The translations under genes were made by a program, and so were the position numbers. From Actinomadura sp. NAK00032 (lineage in GTDB: Bacteria > Actinomycetota > Actinomycetes > Streptosporangiales > Streptosporangiaceae), in assembly GCF_013364275.1 (NCBI RefSeq), contig NZ_CP054932.1, forward strand, positions 4,278,001 through 4,342,000: DNA of 64,000 nt. The letters run 5' to 3'. Below the pieces are notes generated by a model. That model saw nothing but the letters and a program-made list of their open reading frames with translations. It was not told the DNA's origin and ran no database searches. Shown one piece after another: positions 16,830 through 27,388 of the stretch (position 1 is the stretch's first letter; every line of letters starts with the position of its first letter).

Positions 16830-17770
16830 AGCGCGGCGAGGACCTCCTCGATCCCGGACTCGCGCAGCGCGATGTCGCGGACCTCGTGGACCCGGGCCAG
16901 CTCGGCGATGACCGCGGCCGCGTTCGCCGAGCGCGGCAGCCGCAGCCACTGCCGCGGCCCCTCGACCCGCTCGGCCTCGATCCCGTCCAGCCGGATCGGC
17001 GGGCCGGGCCGGGCCAGCTCCACGACCAGCAGCCGGTCGGCGGCCACGGTGCGGCGCAGCGCGTCCAGCCCGCCGTCGAACGCGAGCCGCCCGTGGTCGA
17101 TGATCATGACGCGGCGGCAGAGCCGCTCGATGTCGCCGAGGTCGTGCGTGGTCAGCAGGATCGTGGTGCCGCGCTCGGCGTTGATGCGCGCCAGGAAGTC
17201 GCGGACGGTCGCCTTGCTCACCACGTCCAGGCCGATCGTCGGCTCGTCCAGCACGAGCAGCTCCGGGTCGTGCAGCAGCGCGGCGGCGAGGTCGCCGCGC
17301 ATCCGCTGGCCGAGGCTGAGCTGCCGGACCGGGGTGTCCAGGAACGGCTCCAGCTCCAGCAGCCCGGTCAGCTCGGCGAGCCGGGCCCGGTGCGCCGCCG
17401 CCTCCACCCGGTACAGCCGCCGGACGAGGGCCAGGCTGTCGCGCAGCGGCAGGTCCCACCACAGGGTGGTGCGCTGCCCGAACACCACCCCGAGCCGGCG
17501 CGCGAGCGAGGTGCGGCGCCGCGACGGGTCCAGCCCGCAGACCCGCAGCCGGCCGGACGACGCGGTGAGGATGCCGGTCAGCATCTTGATCGTGGTGGAC
17601 TTACCGGCCCCGTTCGGGCCGAGGTACCCGACGAACTCGCCCGGCTCGACGGTGAACGACACGCCGTCCACGGCGCGCACGGTCCGGCGGGTCCGGCGCA
17701 GGCCGCCCGCGCGCGCCCGGACGGTGAACGACTTGACGACGTCCGCGGCCTCGATCATCGGCACCGGCAT
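16778..17770 (-). CDS. ABC-2 exporter ATP-binding protein
   Basis: 330 residues. Walker A GPNGAGKST (51-59), signature LSLGQRMRGDLAAAL (151 on), Walker B LLVLDEPTIGLD and switch His in LLTTHDLGDIERL are intact. The C-terminal 90 residues form the accessory domain common in ABC-2 drug/lipid exporters. The start codon overlaps the stop of the permease upstream by one base (TGATG). The last residues (after EEVLAALYR) are an extension that runs 52 bp into the convergent response-regulator gene. It powers the two permeases encoded upstream. Confidence 0.9.
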   Translation of the reverse strand: MPVPMIEAADVVKSFTVRARAGGLRRTRRTVRAVDGVSFTVEPGEFVGYLGPNGAGKSTTIKMLTGILTASSGRLRVCGLDPSRRRTSLARRLGVVFGQRTTLWWDLPLRDSLALVRRLYRVEAAAHRARLAELTGLLELEPFLDTPVRQLSLGQRMRGDLAAALLHDPELLVLDEPTIGLDVVSKATVRDFLARINAERGTTILLTTHDLGDIERLCRRVMIIDHGRLAFDGGLDALRRTVAADRLLVVELARPGPPIRLDGIEAERVEGPRQWLRLPRSANAAAVIAELARVHEVRDIALRESGIEEVLAALYRGDHAYWCSGRPVAP

Positions 17771-18588
17771 CAGCTCCCTGTCGATCGGTAGTGCCGCAGC
17801 CCCGCCCGCCACGCCGCCGCGCCGAGCGCGCACACCAGCACCGCGACCGCCGGCGAGGCGAACCGCGCCGCCGCGGGCAGCCCGAGCGGGTCGGGGCGGT
17901 CCAGGACGTACAGCGCGGGCTGCCAGTTGACGAACGCCAGCGGCACGATGAACGTCACGCCGCGCACGAAGTCGCGGGCGAACACGGTCATCGGGTACTG
18001 GGTGAGGAACGCGCCGCCGTAGGTCACCGACTTGCTCGCGCCGTGGACGTCGACCACCACGAACTGGACCGCGCCGGTCAGCACCCACAGCCCGCCGAAG
18101 ATCGCCGCCCCGGACAGCACCATGACCGGGACCATCGCGGTCCGGCCCGGCGTCCACGCGATGTCCGCCGCGCCGACCGCGTACACCAGCACAGTGACCG
18201 CCGGGACGAGCTTGCCGAACCGGCGGGGCGAGAACTCCTCCGTCGCGACCTGGACGAGCGGGCTCACCGGCCGCACCAGCATCGCGTCGAGGGTGCCCTG
18301 CCGGACGTGGTGCCCGAGCCGCTCGGTGGTGCCGAGCAGGATGTCGGAGATCCCGAACGCCAGCGCGGAGGTGCCGTAGAGGAACAGCACCTCGGCGGCG
18401 CCGAACCCGGCGATGCGCGGCGCGTGCGCGAACAGCAGCACGATCGCGGCCACGTCCAGCCCGGTGACGGCCGCGGTGGTGAGGGACAGCAGCACCATCG
18501 ACACCGGGTACTGCGCCGCCGCGCGGATCCACGTCCAGGCCAGCAGCCCGTACATGCGGACCGCGCCGGCCCCGGCCGGATCAGCCAC
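17770..18588 (-). CDS. ABC-2 family permease, second subunit
   Basis: 272 residues with about six hydrophobic segments, including MVLLSLTTAAVTGLDVAAIV and MVPVMVLSGAAIFGGLWVL. The pattern YGTSALAFGISDILLGTTERL and RQGTLDAMLVRP is typical of the two-permease ABC-2 group whose prototype, as I recall, exports viologens. GTG 18588 overlaps the previous gene by 8 bp. ATG 18555 (MYGLLAWTW) is an alternative start. It pairs with the permease upstream and the ATPase downstream. Confidence 0.85.
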   Translation of the reverse strand: MADPAGAGAVRMYGLLAWTWIRAAAQYPVSMVLLSLTTAAVTGLDVAAIVLLFAHAPRIAGFGAAEVLFLYGTSALAFGISDILLGTTERLGHHVRQGTLDAMLVRPVSPLVQVATEEFSPRRFGKLVPAVTVLVYAVGAADIAWTPGRTAMVPVMVLSGAAIFGGLWVLTGAVQFVVVDVHGASKSVTYGGAFLTQYPMTVFARDFVRGVTFIVPLAFVNWQPALYVLDRPDPLGLPAAARFASPAVAVLVCALGAAAWRAGLRHYRSTGS

Positions 18589-19369
18589 CGTGCACCACCA
18601 GCTTCCGCCGGGCGGCCCGCGTCAGCAGCGCCCCGGCGCCGAGCAGCGCCGCGGCCCAGGCCGCCTGGAACGCCAGCGCGCCGAGCAGCCCGGCGCCGGT
18701 GTGCCGGCCGAGGAACACATCCGCCGGCACCTGGATCTGCGCCGACCACGGCAGCGCCCGCGCCACGTCGCCGAGCCGCCCCGGGAAGACGACCAGCGGC
18801 AGGATCATGCCGGAGAAGAACAGCGACATCACGAGCGTGACGGCCTGCAGGCCGCGGTCGTCGTGCAGCCAGAACATCCCGAGCGCCACCAGGTAGCGCA
18901 GCCCGAAGCCCACCGTCACCGCGAGGACCAGCGCCACCTCGAACGCGGCGAGGTTCGCGGGAGCGGGCGCCCGGAACGGGAACACCAGGGCCCCGGCGAC
19001 CAGCGGCGGGCCGCCGCGCAGCAGCAGGGAGCCCGCCGCGCGGCCGAGGTCGTCGGCGAGCCACCAGCCCTGCAGGCCGACCGGGCGGTACAGGTCGATC
19101 GCCACGTCCCCGTTGCGGATGCGCTCGGTGAGGTCCATCCCGCCGAAGACCTGCACCGGCCCGATCAGCGCCTGGGTGAGGAAGCAGAAGGTGACGGCGT
19201 CGGCGGCGTCGTACCCGCCGAGCGAGGGCCGCACGTCCCACAGCGCGAGCAGGACGTAGGCGCGCATGAAGCCGAACAGGGTGTTGGTCAGCGACTCGGT
19301 CAGCGAGCCGAGCGGGTACGAGGTGTGCCGGCGGAAGCCGTACCACCACACCCACGGAAGAACCCCCAC
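18581..19369 (-). CDS. ABC-2 family permease, first subunit
   Basis: 262 residues from GTG 19369, the first gene of the exporter operon. Six hydrophobic segments are visible, with the family-like stretch TERIRNGDVAIDLYRPVGLQ corresponding to QGTLDAMLVRP in the other permease. The two permeases are distant relatives and probably form a heterodimer. Several GTG codons are possible; 19369 was chosen for an AGGA nine bases upstream and a normal family length. ATG codons upstream would run through the terminator hairpin at 19421-19455. Confidence 0.78.
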   Translation of the reverse strand: MGVLPWVWWYGFRRHTSYPLGSLTESLTNTLFGFMRAYVLLALWDVRPSLGGYDAADAVTFCFLTQALIGPVQVFGGMDLTERIRNGDVAIDLYRPVGLQGWWLADDLGRAAGSLLLRGGPPLVAGALVFPFRAPAPANLAAFEVALVLAVTVGFGLRYLVALGMFWLHDDRGLQAVTLVMSLFFSGMILPLVVFPGRLGDVARALPWSAQIQVPADVFLGRHTGAGLLGALAFQAAWAAALLGAGALLTRAARRKLVVHGG

Positions 19370-19420
19370 TTGCCGGAATCCTAGGGCGGCGGGACACCGC
19401 TTACCACGTAATCCGCCACA

Positions 19421-19455
19421 GAACCGGCCCCCGGCGGGGCGCCGGGGGCCGGTTC
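19421..19455 (-). terminator. 15-bp-stem hairpin terminator after the M1 peptidase gene
   Basis: Arms GAACCGGCCCCCGGC (19421-19435) and its exact complement (19441-19455) flank a 5-base loop, 12 bases beyond the stop codon of the peptidase gene. No T run follows. It also insulates the exporter operon that starts at 19369. Confidence 0.7.
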
Positions 19456-19467
19456 CGCGCGGGGCGG

Positions 19468-20988
<1,521 letters not shown>

Positions 20989-21106
20989 CAGGGATCCTCT
21001 CCGAGAGTGATCGACTAGCGCGCTCACGATGCGCCGATTATCGGCCGTTGTCGAGGTGCCTTGCCGCATGTGGCCGGATGGGCGGGGCGGCCGGGGGCGG
21101 ACCGGA

Positions 21107-21168
21107 GGGGCCCGCGCGGGCCCCTGGACACCGGAAGGCCCCCGCGGGTGTAGGGACGCGGGGGCCTT
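21107..21168 (-). terminator. Double hairpin terminator region downstream of aceA
   Basis: Two adjacent structures. One is a perfect 18-bp palindrome at 21107-21124 (GGGGCCCGCGCGGGCCCC). The other is a 12-bp stem, AAGGCCCCCGCG at 21135-21146 with its complement at 21157-21168, around a 10-base loop. They lie 69 bp and more downstream of the aceA stop codon and separate it from the peptidase promoter. Confidence 0.6.
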
Positions 21169-21236
21169 CGGGGCCTAGGGGGGTGGATCGGGAAGGACGG
21201 GCCGGCCGTGCCGGGGGCGCGGCCGGCCCGGGCGGA

Positions 21237-22520
<1,284 letters not shown>

Positions 22521-22550
22521 GATGTGCCCTTCCGTGTCGTCCCCTGGGTG

Positions 22551-22650
22551 CTTGCAACGACTATGCCCCGGTCGCAACCCCTTAATGAACTGGCGAGTAA
22601 CGAAAGAACTGCGAAATTTCCGCTACGATGAAGCCGTGACGACCTTGCGA
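22551..22650. promoter_or_regulatory. aceA/ramB divergent regulatory region with repeated TGCRA-type sites
   Basis: Four short related sites are visible: CTTGCAACG (22551-22559), GTCGCAACC (22571-22579), GAACTGCGAAATTTC (22606-22620) and CCTTGCGAC (22643-22651, inside the ramB start). The third resembles, from memory, the AACTTTGCAAA-type site bound by corynebacterial RamB. The region is the AT-richest part of this neighbourhood, which suits divergent promoters. Confidence 0.5.
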
Positions 22651-24105
22651 CAAGAAGAACCCCTCAACTTGACGAGCGACGTAGACCTCGTCACCTTCGG
22701 GCAGCGGCTCCGGCACCTGCGGCGCGGCCGCGGGCTGACGCTCGCGGAGCTCGGCGAGCGGGTCGGCCGCGCCCCGTCCCAGCTGTCGCTGCTGGAGAAC
22801 GGGCGGCGCGAGCCGAAGCTGTCGCTGCTGCAGGCGCTGGCCGCCGCGCTGGAGTGCCCGGTGGAGGAGCTGCTGCGCCGGCAGCCGCCGAGCCGCCGCG
22901 CCCAGCTGGAGATCCAGCTGGAGGAGGCCCAGCGCGACCCGCTGTACCGGACGCTCGGGCTGTCGCACCTCAAGGTCGGCAAGCGGATGCCGAACGAGGT
23001 GATCGAGCACATCCTCGCGCTGTACGGGGAGCTGCGGCGCAGCCGCACCAAGCCCACCGCGAGCCCCGAGGAGGCGCGCAAGGCCAACGCCGAGCTGCGC
23101 CGCCAGATGCACGAGCGCGGCAACCACTTCCCGGAGATCGAGCGGGTCGCCGCGCAGACCCTCGACGCGGTCGGGTACCGGCGCGGCGCCGTCTCGCAGG
23201 GCCTGCTGATGACGCTGGTCGGCCACTTCGGCTTCAGCCTCCAGTACGTGCAGGACCTGCCGCGCTCCGTCCGGTCCGTCACCGACCTGCGCAACCGGCG
23301 GATCTACCTGGAGCGCGAGCAGCTCGGCATGCACACGCCGCGGACGATCCTGCTGCAGACCCTCGGGCACATCGCGCTCGACCACGACCAGCCGCGCGAC
23401 TTCGCCGACTTCCTCCGCCAGCGCGTCGAGGCCAACTACTTCGGCGCGGCGATCATGATGCCCGAGCGCAGCGTCGTCCCCTTCCTCCAGGAGGCGAAGG
23501 CGGCCCGGGAGCTGTCGGTGGAGGACCTGGCGGACGTCTTCTCCGTCTCCTACGAGATGGCCGCGCACCGCTTCACCAACGTCGCGACCCACCATCTCGG
23601 GCTGCAGCTGCACTTCACCAAGAACGACGAGAACGGCACCATCTACAAGGCCTACGCCAACGACGGCCTTGCGTTCCCGCAGGACGAGGACGGCGCGATC
23701 GAGGGCCAGCGGATGTGCCGCGAGTGGGCCGGCCGGCACGTGTTCGGCGCCGCGGACCGCTTCTCCGTCTACTACCAGTACACCGACACCCCCAACGGGA
23801 CGTACTGGTGCCTGTCGCACATCGACCCGAGCCACGAGCGCGACTTCGCGATCACGCTGGGCGTCCGGTTCGAGGACTCGCGCTGGTTCCGCGGCCGGGA
23901 GACGACCCGGCGGGTCAAGTCGGCCTGCCCGGACGGCGACTGCTGCCAGCGGCCCCCGAAGGAGCTGTCGGACCGCTGGGAGGGCATGGCCTGGCCGTCG
24001 GCGCGCGCGCACTCGCACGTCCTGTCCGTCCTGCCGCCCGGCGCCTTCCCCGGCGTGGACGACGCCGACGTGTACGAGTTCCTCGACAAGCACGCCGCCG
24101 AATGA
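22636..24105 (+). CDS. ramB: RamB-like XRE-family regulator of the glyoxylate pathway
   Basis: 489 residues from GTG 22636. An N-terminal XRE helix-turn-helix (about 19-75, LTLAELGERVGRAPSQLSLLENG) is followed by an ImmA/IrrE-like middle domain with TLGHIALDHD and NYFGAAIMMPE. A C-terminal domain carries clustered cysteines (CPDGDCCQRP). This architecture and the divergent aceA partner identify it as a RamB/short-chain fatty acyl regulator. In corynebacteria RamB senses carbon-source state and represses acetate genes. The start is uncertain; ATG 22585 in the same frame would place the N-terminus inside the presumed operators, so GTG 22636 is preferred. Confidence 0.88.
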   Translation: MTTLRQEEPLNLTSDVDLVTFGQRLRHLRRGRGLTLAELGERVGRAPSQLSLLENGRREPKLSLLQALAAALECPVEELLRRQPPSRRAQLEIQLEEAQRDPLYRTLGLSHLKVGKRMPNEVIEHILALYGELRRSRTKPTASPEEARKANAELRRQMHERGNHFPEIERVAAQTLDAVGYRRGAVSQGLLMTLVGHFGFSLQYVQDLPRSVRSVTDLRNRRIYLEREQLGMHTPRTILLQTLGHIALDHDQPRDFADFLRQRVEANYFGAAIMMPERSVVPFLQEAKAARELSVEDLADVFSVSYEMAAHRFTNVATHHLGLQLHFTKNDENGTIYKAYANDGLAFPQDEDGAIEGQRMCREWAGRHVFGAADRFSVYYQYTDTPNGTYWCLSHIDPSHERDFAITLGVRFEDSRWFRGRETTRRVKSACPDGDCCQRPPKELSDRWEGMAWPSARAHSHVLSVLPPGAFPGVDDADVYEFLDKHAAE

Positions 24106-24244
24106 CGGGTGTGTTGCGCCCGCGTCAACTCTGCGGGTCGGTTCCTTCCCTCCCGTCCCGCCGGTGAATGATCTGGGAGGATTTGGCGTTCCCTGTTAGT
24201 GAGGGGGCGTTCCGTCCGGGACGGCCAGAGGGGAGGGGGAGCGC

Positions 24245-25228
24245 GTGCTGCCCGAGGTCGCGTCGTGGTTGGCCCGCCGCACCGGCACGGCGGGGGACTG
24301 GCCGCCGCGCCTCCTGCTCGACGCCAAGGGCGACACCGCGATCAGCGTCGTGCTGCCCGCGCGCGACGAGGAGGCCACGGTCGGCGCGATCGTCGCGGCC
24401 GTCCGGACCGACCTGGTCGAGCGGATCCCGCTGGTGGACGAGATCGTCGTGGTCGACTCCCGCTCCACCGACCGGACCGCCGCCGTCGCCGCGGCGGCGG
24501 GCGCCCGGGTGGTCGCGCAGGACGCCGTCCTGCCCGGCCTCGGCCGCATGTCCGGCAAGGGCGAGGCGCTGTGGAAGTCGCTGTACGCCACGTCCGGCGA
24601 CCTGCTGGTGTTCGTCGACGCCGACCTGCGCGAGTTCACCTCGTCCTACGTCACCGGGCTGCTCGGCCCGCTGCTGACCGATCCGGCGGTCGGCTACGTG
24701 AAGGGCTGCTACGACCGCCCGCTGGTGGACGGCGAGCGGCGCGTCGAGGGCGGCGGCGGCCGGGTCACCGAGCTGGTCGCCCGCCCCCTGATCAACATGC
24801 ACTGGCCGCTGCTCGCCGGCGTCATGCAGCCGCTCGGCGGCGAGTACGCGGGCCGGCGCGCGCTGCTGGAGCGGCTGCCGTTCGTCACCGGCTACGGCGT
24901 GGAGCTCGGCCTGCTGCTGGACGTCTACCAGCACGCCGGGCTGGACGCGATCGCGCAGGTCGACCTCGGCCGCCGGGTGCACGCCCACCAGTCCACCGAG
25001 GCGCTCGGCGCGATGTCCGGGCAGATCATGCAGGCGGCCTGGTCGCGGCTGGAGCGGCACGGCCGGATGATCCCGCTGGAGGCGCCCTCCACCGCGCTCA
25101 CCCGCTTCCACCGCGGCGCGGACGGCCACGACGCCCGCACCATCGACGTCGCCGTGGGGGAGCGCCCGCCGATGATCGAGGTGCCCGGCTACGCCGCCGC
25201 CCGCTCCTTCTCGCCGGGCACCCGGTAG
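24245..25228 (+). CDS. gpgS: Glucosyl-3-phosphoglycerate synthase
   Basis: 327 residues, a GT-A glycosyltransferase of family GT81. It makes glucosyl-3-phosphoglycerate from UDP-glucose and 3-phosphoglycerate, the first step towards glucosylglycerate and, in mycobacteria, methylglucose lipopolysaccharide. Visible: PARDEEATVG, VDSRSTDRT, the nucleotide/metal motif VDADLREF, and GVELGLLLDVYQ followed by RRVHAHQS, whose His corresponds to the metal-binding His of the mycobacterial enzyme. The GTG has a long purine-rich GGGGAGGGGGA stretch directly upstream. It is monocistronic. Confidence 0.92.
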   Translation: MLPEVASWLARRTGTAGDWPPRLLLDAKGDTAISVVLPARDEEATVGAIVAAVRTDLVERIPLVDEIVVVDSRSTDRTAAVAAAAGARVVAQDAVLPGLGRMSGKGEALWKSLYATSGDLLVFVDADLREFTSSYVTGLLGPLLTDPAVGYVKGCYDRPLVDGERRVEGGGGRVTELVARPLINMHWPLLAGVMQPLGGEYAGRRALLERLPFVTGYGVELGLLLDVYQHAGLDAIAQVDLGRRVHAHQSTEALGAMSGQIMQAAWSRLERHGRMIPLEAPSTALTRFHRGADGHDARTIDVAVGERPPMIEVPGYAAARSFSPGTR

Positions 25229-25249
25229 GCCTGTGACTCCGGCCACGGT

Positions 25250-25289
25250 GTTACCCGCGGTAACGGCCGGTGGTGCTACCGTTGGTAAC
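25250..25289. promoter_or_regulatory. Two tandem inverted repeats in the acyl-CoA dehydrogenase promoter
   Basis: GTTACC-CGC-GGTAAC at 25250-25264 and GCTACC-GTT-GGTAAC at 25275-25289 share arms and 3-bp spacers, with centres 25 bp apart. They end 29 bp before the ATG of the acyl-CoA dehydrogenase. A related GTAAC-ended site lies before the downstream TetR gene, so these are probable TetR operators. Confidence 0.6.
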
Positions 25290-25318
25290 AGCGATATTGG
25301 AGAAAGGGTCGAATTAAC

Positions 25319-26548
25319 ATGACGAGCGCGGAGCAGGCGCCGTTCTCGCTGGAGCCCAGCGAGGACGTTCGCGAGGTCAGGGACTGGGTGCACGAGTTCG
25401 CCAGGGACGTCATCCGCCCGGCGGCGCAGGAGTGGGACGAGCGCGAGGAGACGCCCTGGCCGCTGATCCAGGAGGCGTCCAAGGTCGGGATCTACTCCCT
25501 CGACTTCTTCGCCACCCAGTGGCTGGAGCCGACGGGCCTCGGCATCCCGGTGGCGTTCGAGGAGCTGTTCTGGGGCGACGCGGGCATCGCGCTGTCGATC
25601 GTGGGGACCGGCCTCGCCGCCGCGTCCGTCGCCGCCGTCGGCACCCCCGAGCAGACCGCCGAGTGGGTGCCGCAGATGTTCGGCAGCGCCGACGACGTCA
25701 AGCTCGGCGCGTTCTGCGCCTCCGAGCCCGACGCCGGCAGCGACGTCGGCTCGATCCGCACCCGCGCCGTCTTCGACGAGGCCAAGGACGAGTGGGTGCT
25801 GAACGGCACCAAGACCTGGGCGACCAACGGCGGCATCGCCGACGTCCACGTCGTCGTGGCGTCGGTGTACCCCGAGTTGGGCAGCCGCGGCCAGGCCAGC
25901 TTCATCATCCCGCCGAACACCCCCGGCCTGAAGCAGGGCCAGAAATTCAAGAAGCACGGCATCCGCGCCTCCCACACCGCCGAGGTCATCCTGGACGGCG
26001 TGCGCGTCCCCGCGCACCTGATCGTCGGCGGCAAGGAGAAGTTCGACGAGCGCATCGCGCGCACCCGCGAGGGCAAGAGCTCCAAGGGCCAGGCCGCGCT
26101 GAAGACGTTCGAGACGACCCGCCCGTCCGTCGGCGCGATGGCGCTCGGCGTCGGCCGCGCCGCCTACGACTACGCCCTGCAGTACGCGCGCGAGCGCGAG
26201 CAGTTCGGCCGCAAGATCGGCGACTTCCAGGCCGTCGCCTTCAAGCTCGCCGACATGAAGACCCGCCTGGACGCCGCGCGCCTCATGGTCTGGCGCGCCG
26301 CCTGGATGGCGCGCACCGGCAAGGACTTCGCGAACGCCGAGGGCTCGATGGCCAAGCTGATGGCCAGCGAGATGGCGGTCCACGTCACCGAGGAGGCCAT
26401 CCAGATCCTCGGCGGCAACGGCTACACCCGCGAGTACCCGGTCGAGCGCATGCACCGCGACTCCAAGATCTTCACCATCTTCGAGGGCACCTCGGAGATC
26501 CAGCGCCTGGTCATCGGCCGCACCGTCACCGGCCTCCCGGTCCGCTAG
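25319..26548 (+). CDS. Acyl-CoA dehydrogenase
   Basis: 409 residues. The N-terminal helical, middle beta and C-terminal helical domains of the family are all recognisable: FCASEPDAGSDVGSIRT (FAD/substrate contact), KTWATNGG, FGRKIGDFQAVAFKLADM and QILGGNGYTREYPVERMHRD. Catalytic Glu389 sits in IFEGTSEIQ. It introduces the alpha-beta double bond into acyl-CoA and passes electrons to ETF. Purine-rich AGAAAGGG lies about 10 bases before the start. It is followed by a TetR gene on the same strand, and both have GTAAC inverted repeats upstream. Confidence 0.93.
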   Translation: MTSAEQAPFSLEPSEDVREVRDWVHEFARDVIRPAAQEWDEREETPWPLIQEASKVGIYSLDFFATQWLEPTGLGIPVAFEELFWGDAGIALSIVGTGLAAASVAAVGTPEQTAEWVPQMFGSADDVKLGAFCASEPDAGSDVGSIRTRAVFDEAKDEWVLNGTKTWATNGGIADVHVVVASVYPELGSRGQASFIIPPNTPGLKQGQKFKKHGIRASHTAEVILDGVRVPAHLIVGGKEKFDERIARTREGKSSKGQAALKTFETTRPSVGAMALGVGRAAYDYALQYAREREQFGRKIGDFQAVAFKLADMKTRLDAARLMVWRAAWMARTGKDFANAEGSMAKLMASEMAVHVTEEAIQILGGNGYTREYPVERMHRDSKIFTIFEGTSEIQRLVIGRTVTGLPVR

Positions 26549-26620
26549 TGGCCGGCCCGCGCGCCCGGCGGGCGTCCCGGCCCCGCCGGGACGCCGCCGG
26601 GCGGGGGCGCGTTGTCATCC

Positions 26621-26648
26621 GGTGACACCGGTGTTGTCACCGGGTAAC
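26621..26648. promoter_or_regulatory. Overlapping inverted repeats upstream of the TetR gene
   Basis: GGTGACA and TGTCACC form perfect 7-bp arms with a 7-bp spacer (26621-26641). They overlap GTTGTCACCGGGTAAC (26633-26648), whose outer GTT/AAC ends and GGTAAC-like half match the sites at 25250-25289. The region lies 22-49 bp before the TetR start codon, as expected for an autoregulatory operator. Confidence 0.5.
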
Positions 26649-26669
26649 ACCCCCGATAGCGTGCCTTCC

Positions 26670-27359
26670 ATGACGACTGCGGCGGGCAAGCCGGGAGCGC
26701 GGCGCGACCCCGGCCGCCGCCGCGCCCTGCTGGAGGCCGCAGACCGGGTCATCCAGCGGGAGGGGCCGGAGGCGTCCATGGCCGCGATCGCCGCCGAGGC
26801 GGGGATCAGCAAGCCGATCCTCTACCGCCACTTCGGCGACAAGAGCGGCCTCTACCAGGCCCTCGCCGAGCGGCACACGCGCAAGCTGATCGAGGGCATC
26901 CGGGACGAGTTCTCCCGCGACGAGCCGGTCCGCGACCGGACCCGCTCCACCATCGACACCTACCTGGCCACCATCTCCAAGAACCTCAACCTGTACCGGT
27001 TCCTGATGCACCGGGCGAGCGCCGAGGACACCGCCACGCACAGCGCGATGAGCACAATGATCCGCGACGTGAGCCGGGAGCTGGCCGAGGTGATGATCGC
27101 CGAGGGCGAGATGGCGGACCGCACCCGCGCCTACGTGTGGGGCCACGCGATCGTCGGCATGGTGCAGACCGCCGGCGACTGGTGGCTCGACCACGCCGCG
27201 GAGGTGCCGCGCGAGGCCGTCGTGGACGGGCTCGTCGACCTGGTCCTCGGCGGGCTGCCCGCCGCCGCGTCCGGCGCCCGCGCGCACGGCGCCCCCATGG
27301 ACGTGCCCGGCATGGACGCGCCCGGCCTGGACGTGCCCGGCGGCCCGGCCGTCCGCTGA
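26670..27359 (+). CDS. TetR-family regulator, probable acyl-CoA dehydrogenase repressor
   Basis: 229 residues. The N-terminal DNA-binding domain is canonical: RRALLEAADRVIQREG, then MAAIAAEAGISKPILYRHFGDKSGLYQAL. The ligand domain has long helices with WGHAIVGMVQTAGDWWL. The C-terminal tail has three five-residue repeats (MDVPG, MDAPG, LDVPG), encoded by 15-bp DNA repeats, after the folded domain. ATG 26670 is favoured over upstream GTG/ACG-region alternatives because it begins just before the TetR domain and lies after the inverted repeats. It likely senses an acyl-CoA and controls the gene at 25319. Confidence 0.87.
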   Translation: MTTAAGKPGARRDPGRRRALLEAADRVIQREGPEASMAAIAAEAGISKPILYRHFGDKSGLYQALAERHTRKLIEGIRDEFSRDEPVRDRTRSTIDTYLATISKNLNLYRFLMHRASAEDTATHSAMSTMIRDVSRELAEVMIAEGEMADRTRAYVWGHAIVGMVQTAGDWWLDHAAEVPREAVVDGLVDLVLGGLPAAASGARAHGAPMDVPGMDAPGLDVPGGPAVR

Positions 27360-27388
27360 GGAGACGGCCGGGCCGCGGGCCCGCGCGG

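Noticed and set aside
22582..24093. 503-residue open frame antisense to ramB
   Set aside because: Repetitive Leu/Val/Gln/Arg composition of a mirror frame; the sense strand has a clear XRE and IrrE-like protein.
27300..27345. Repeats at the TetR C-terminus as a mobile or recombination element
   Set aside because: Three in-frame 15-bp units encoding (M/L)D(V/A)PG are a simple coding tail; there are no flanking duplications.
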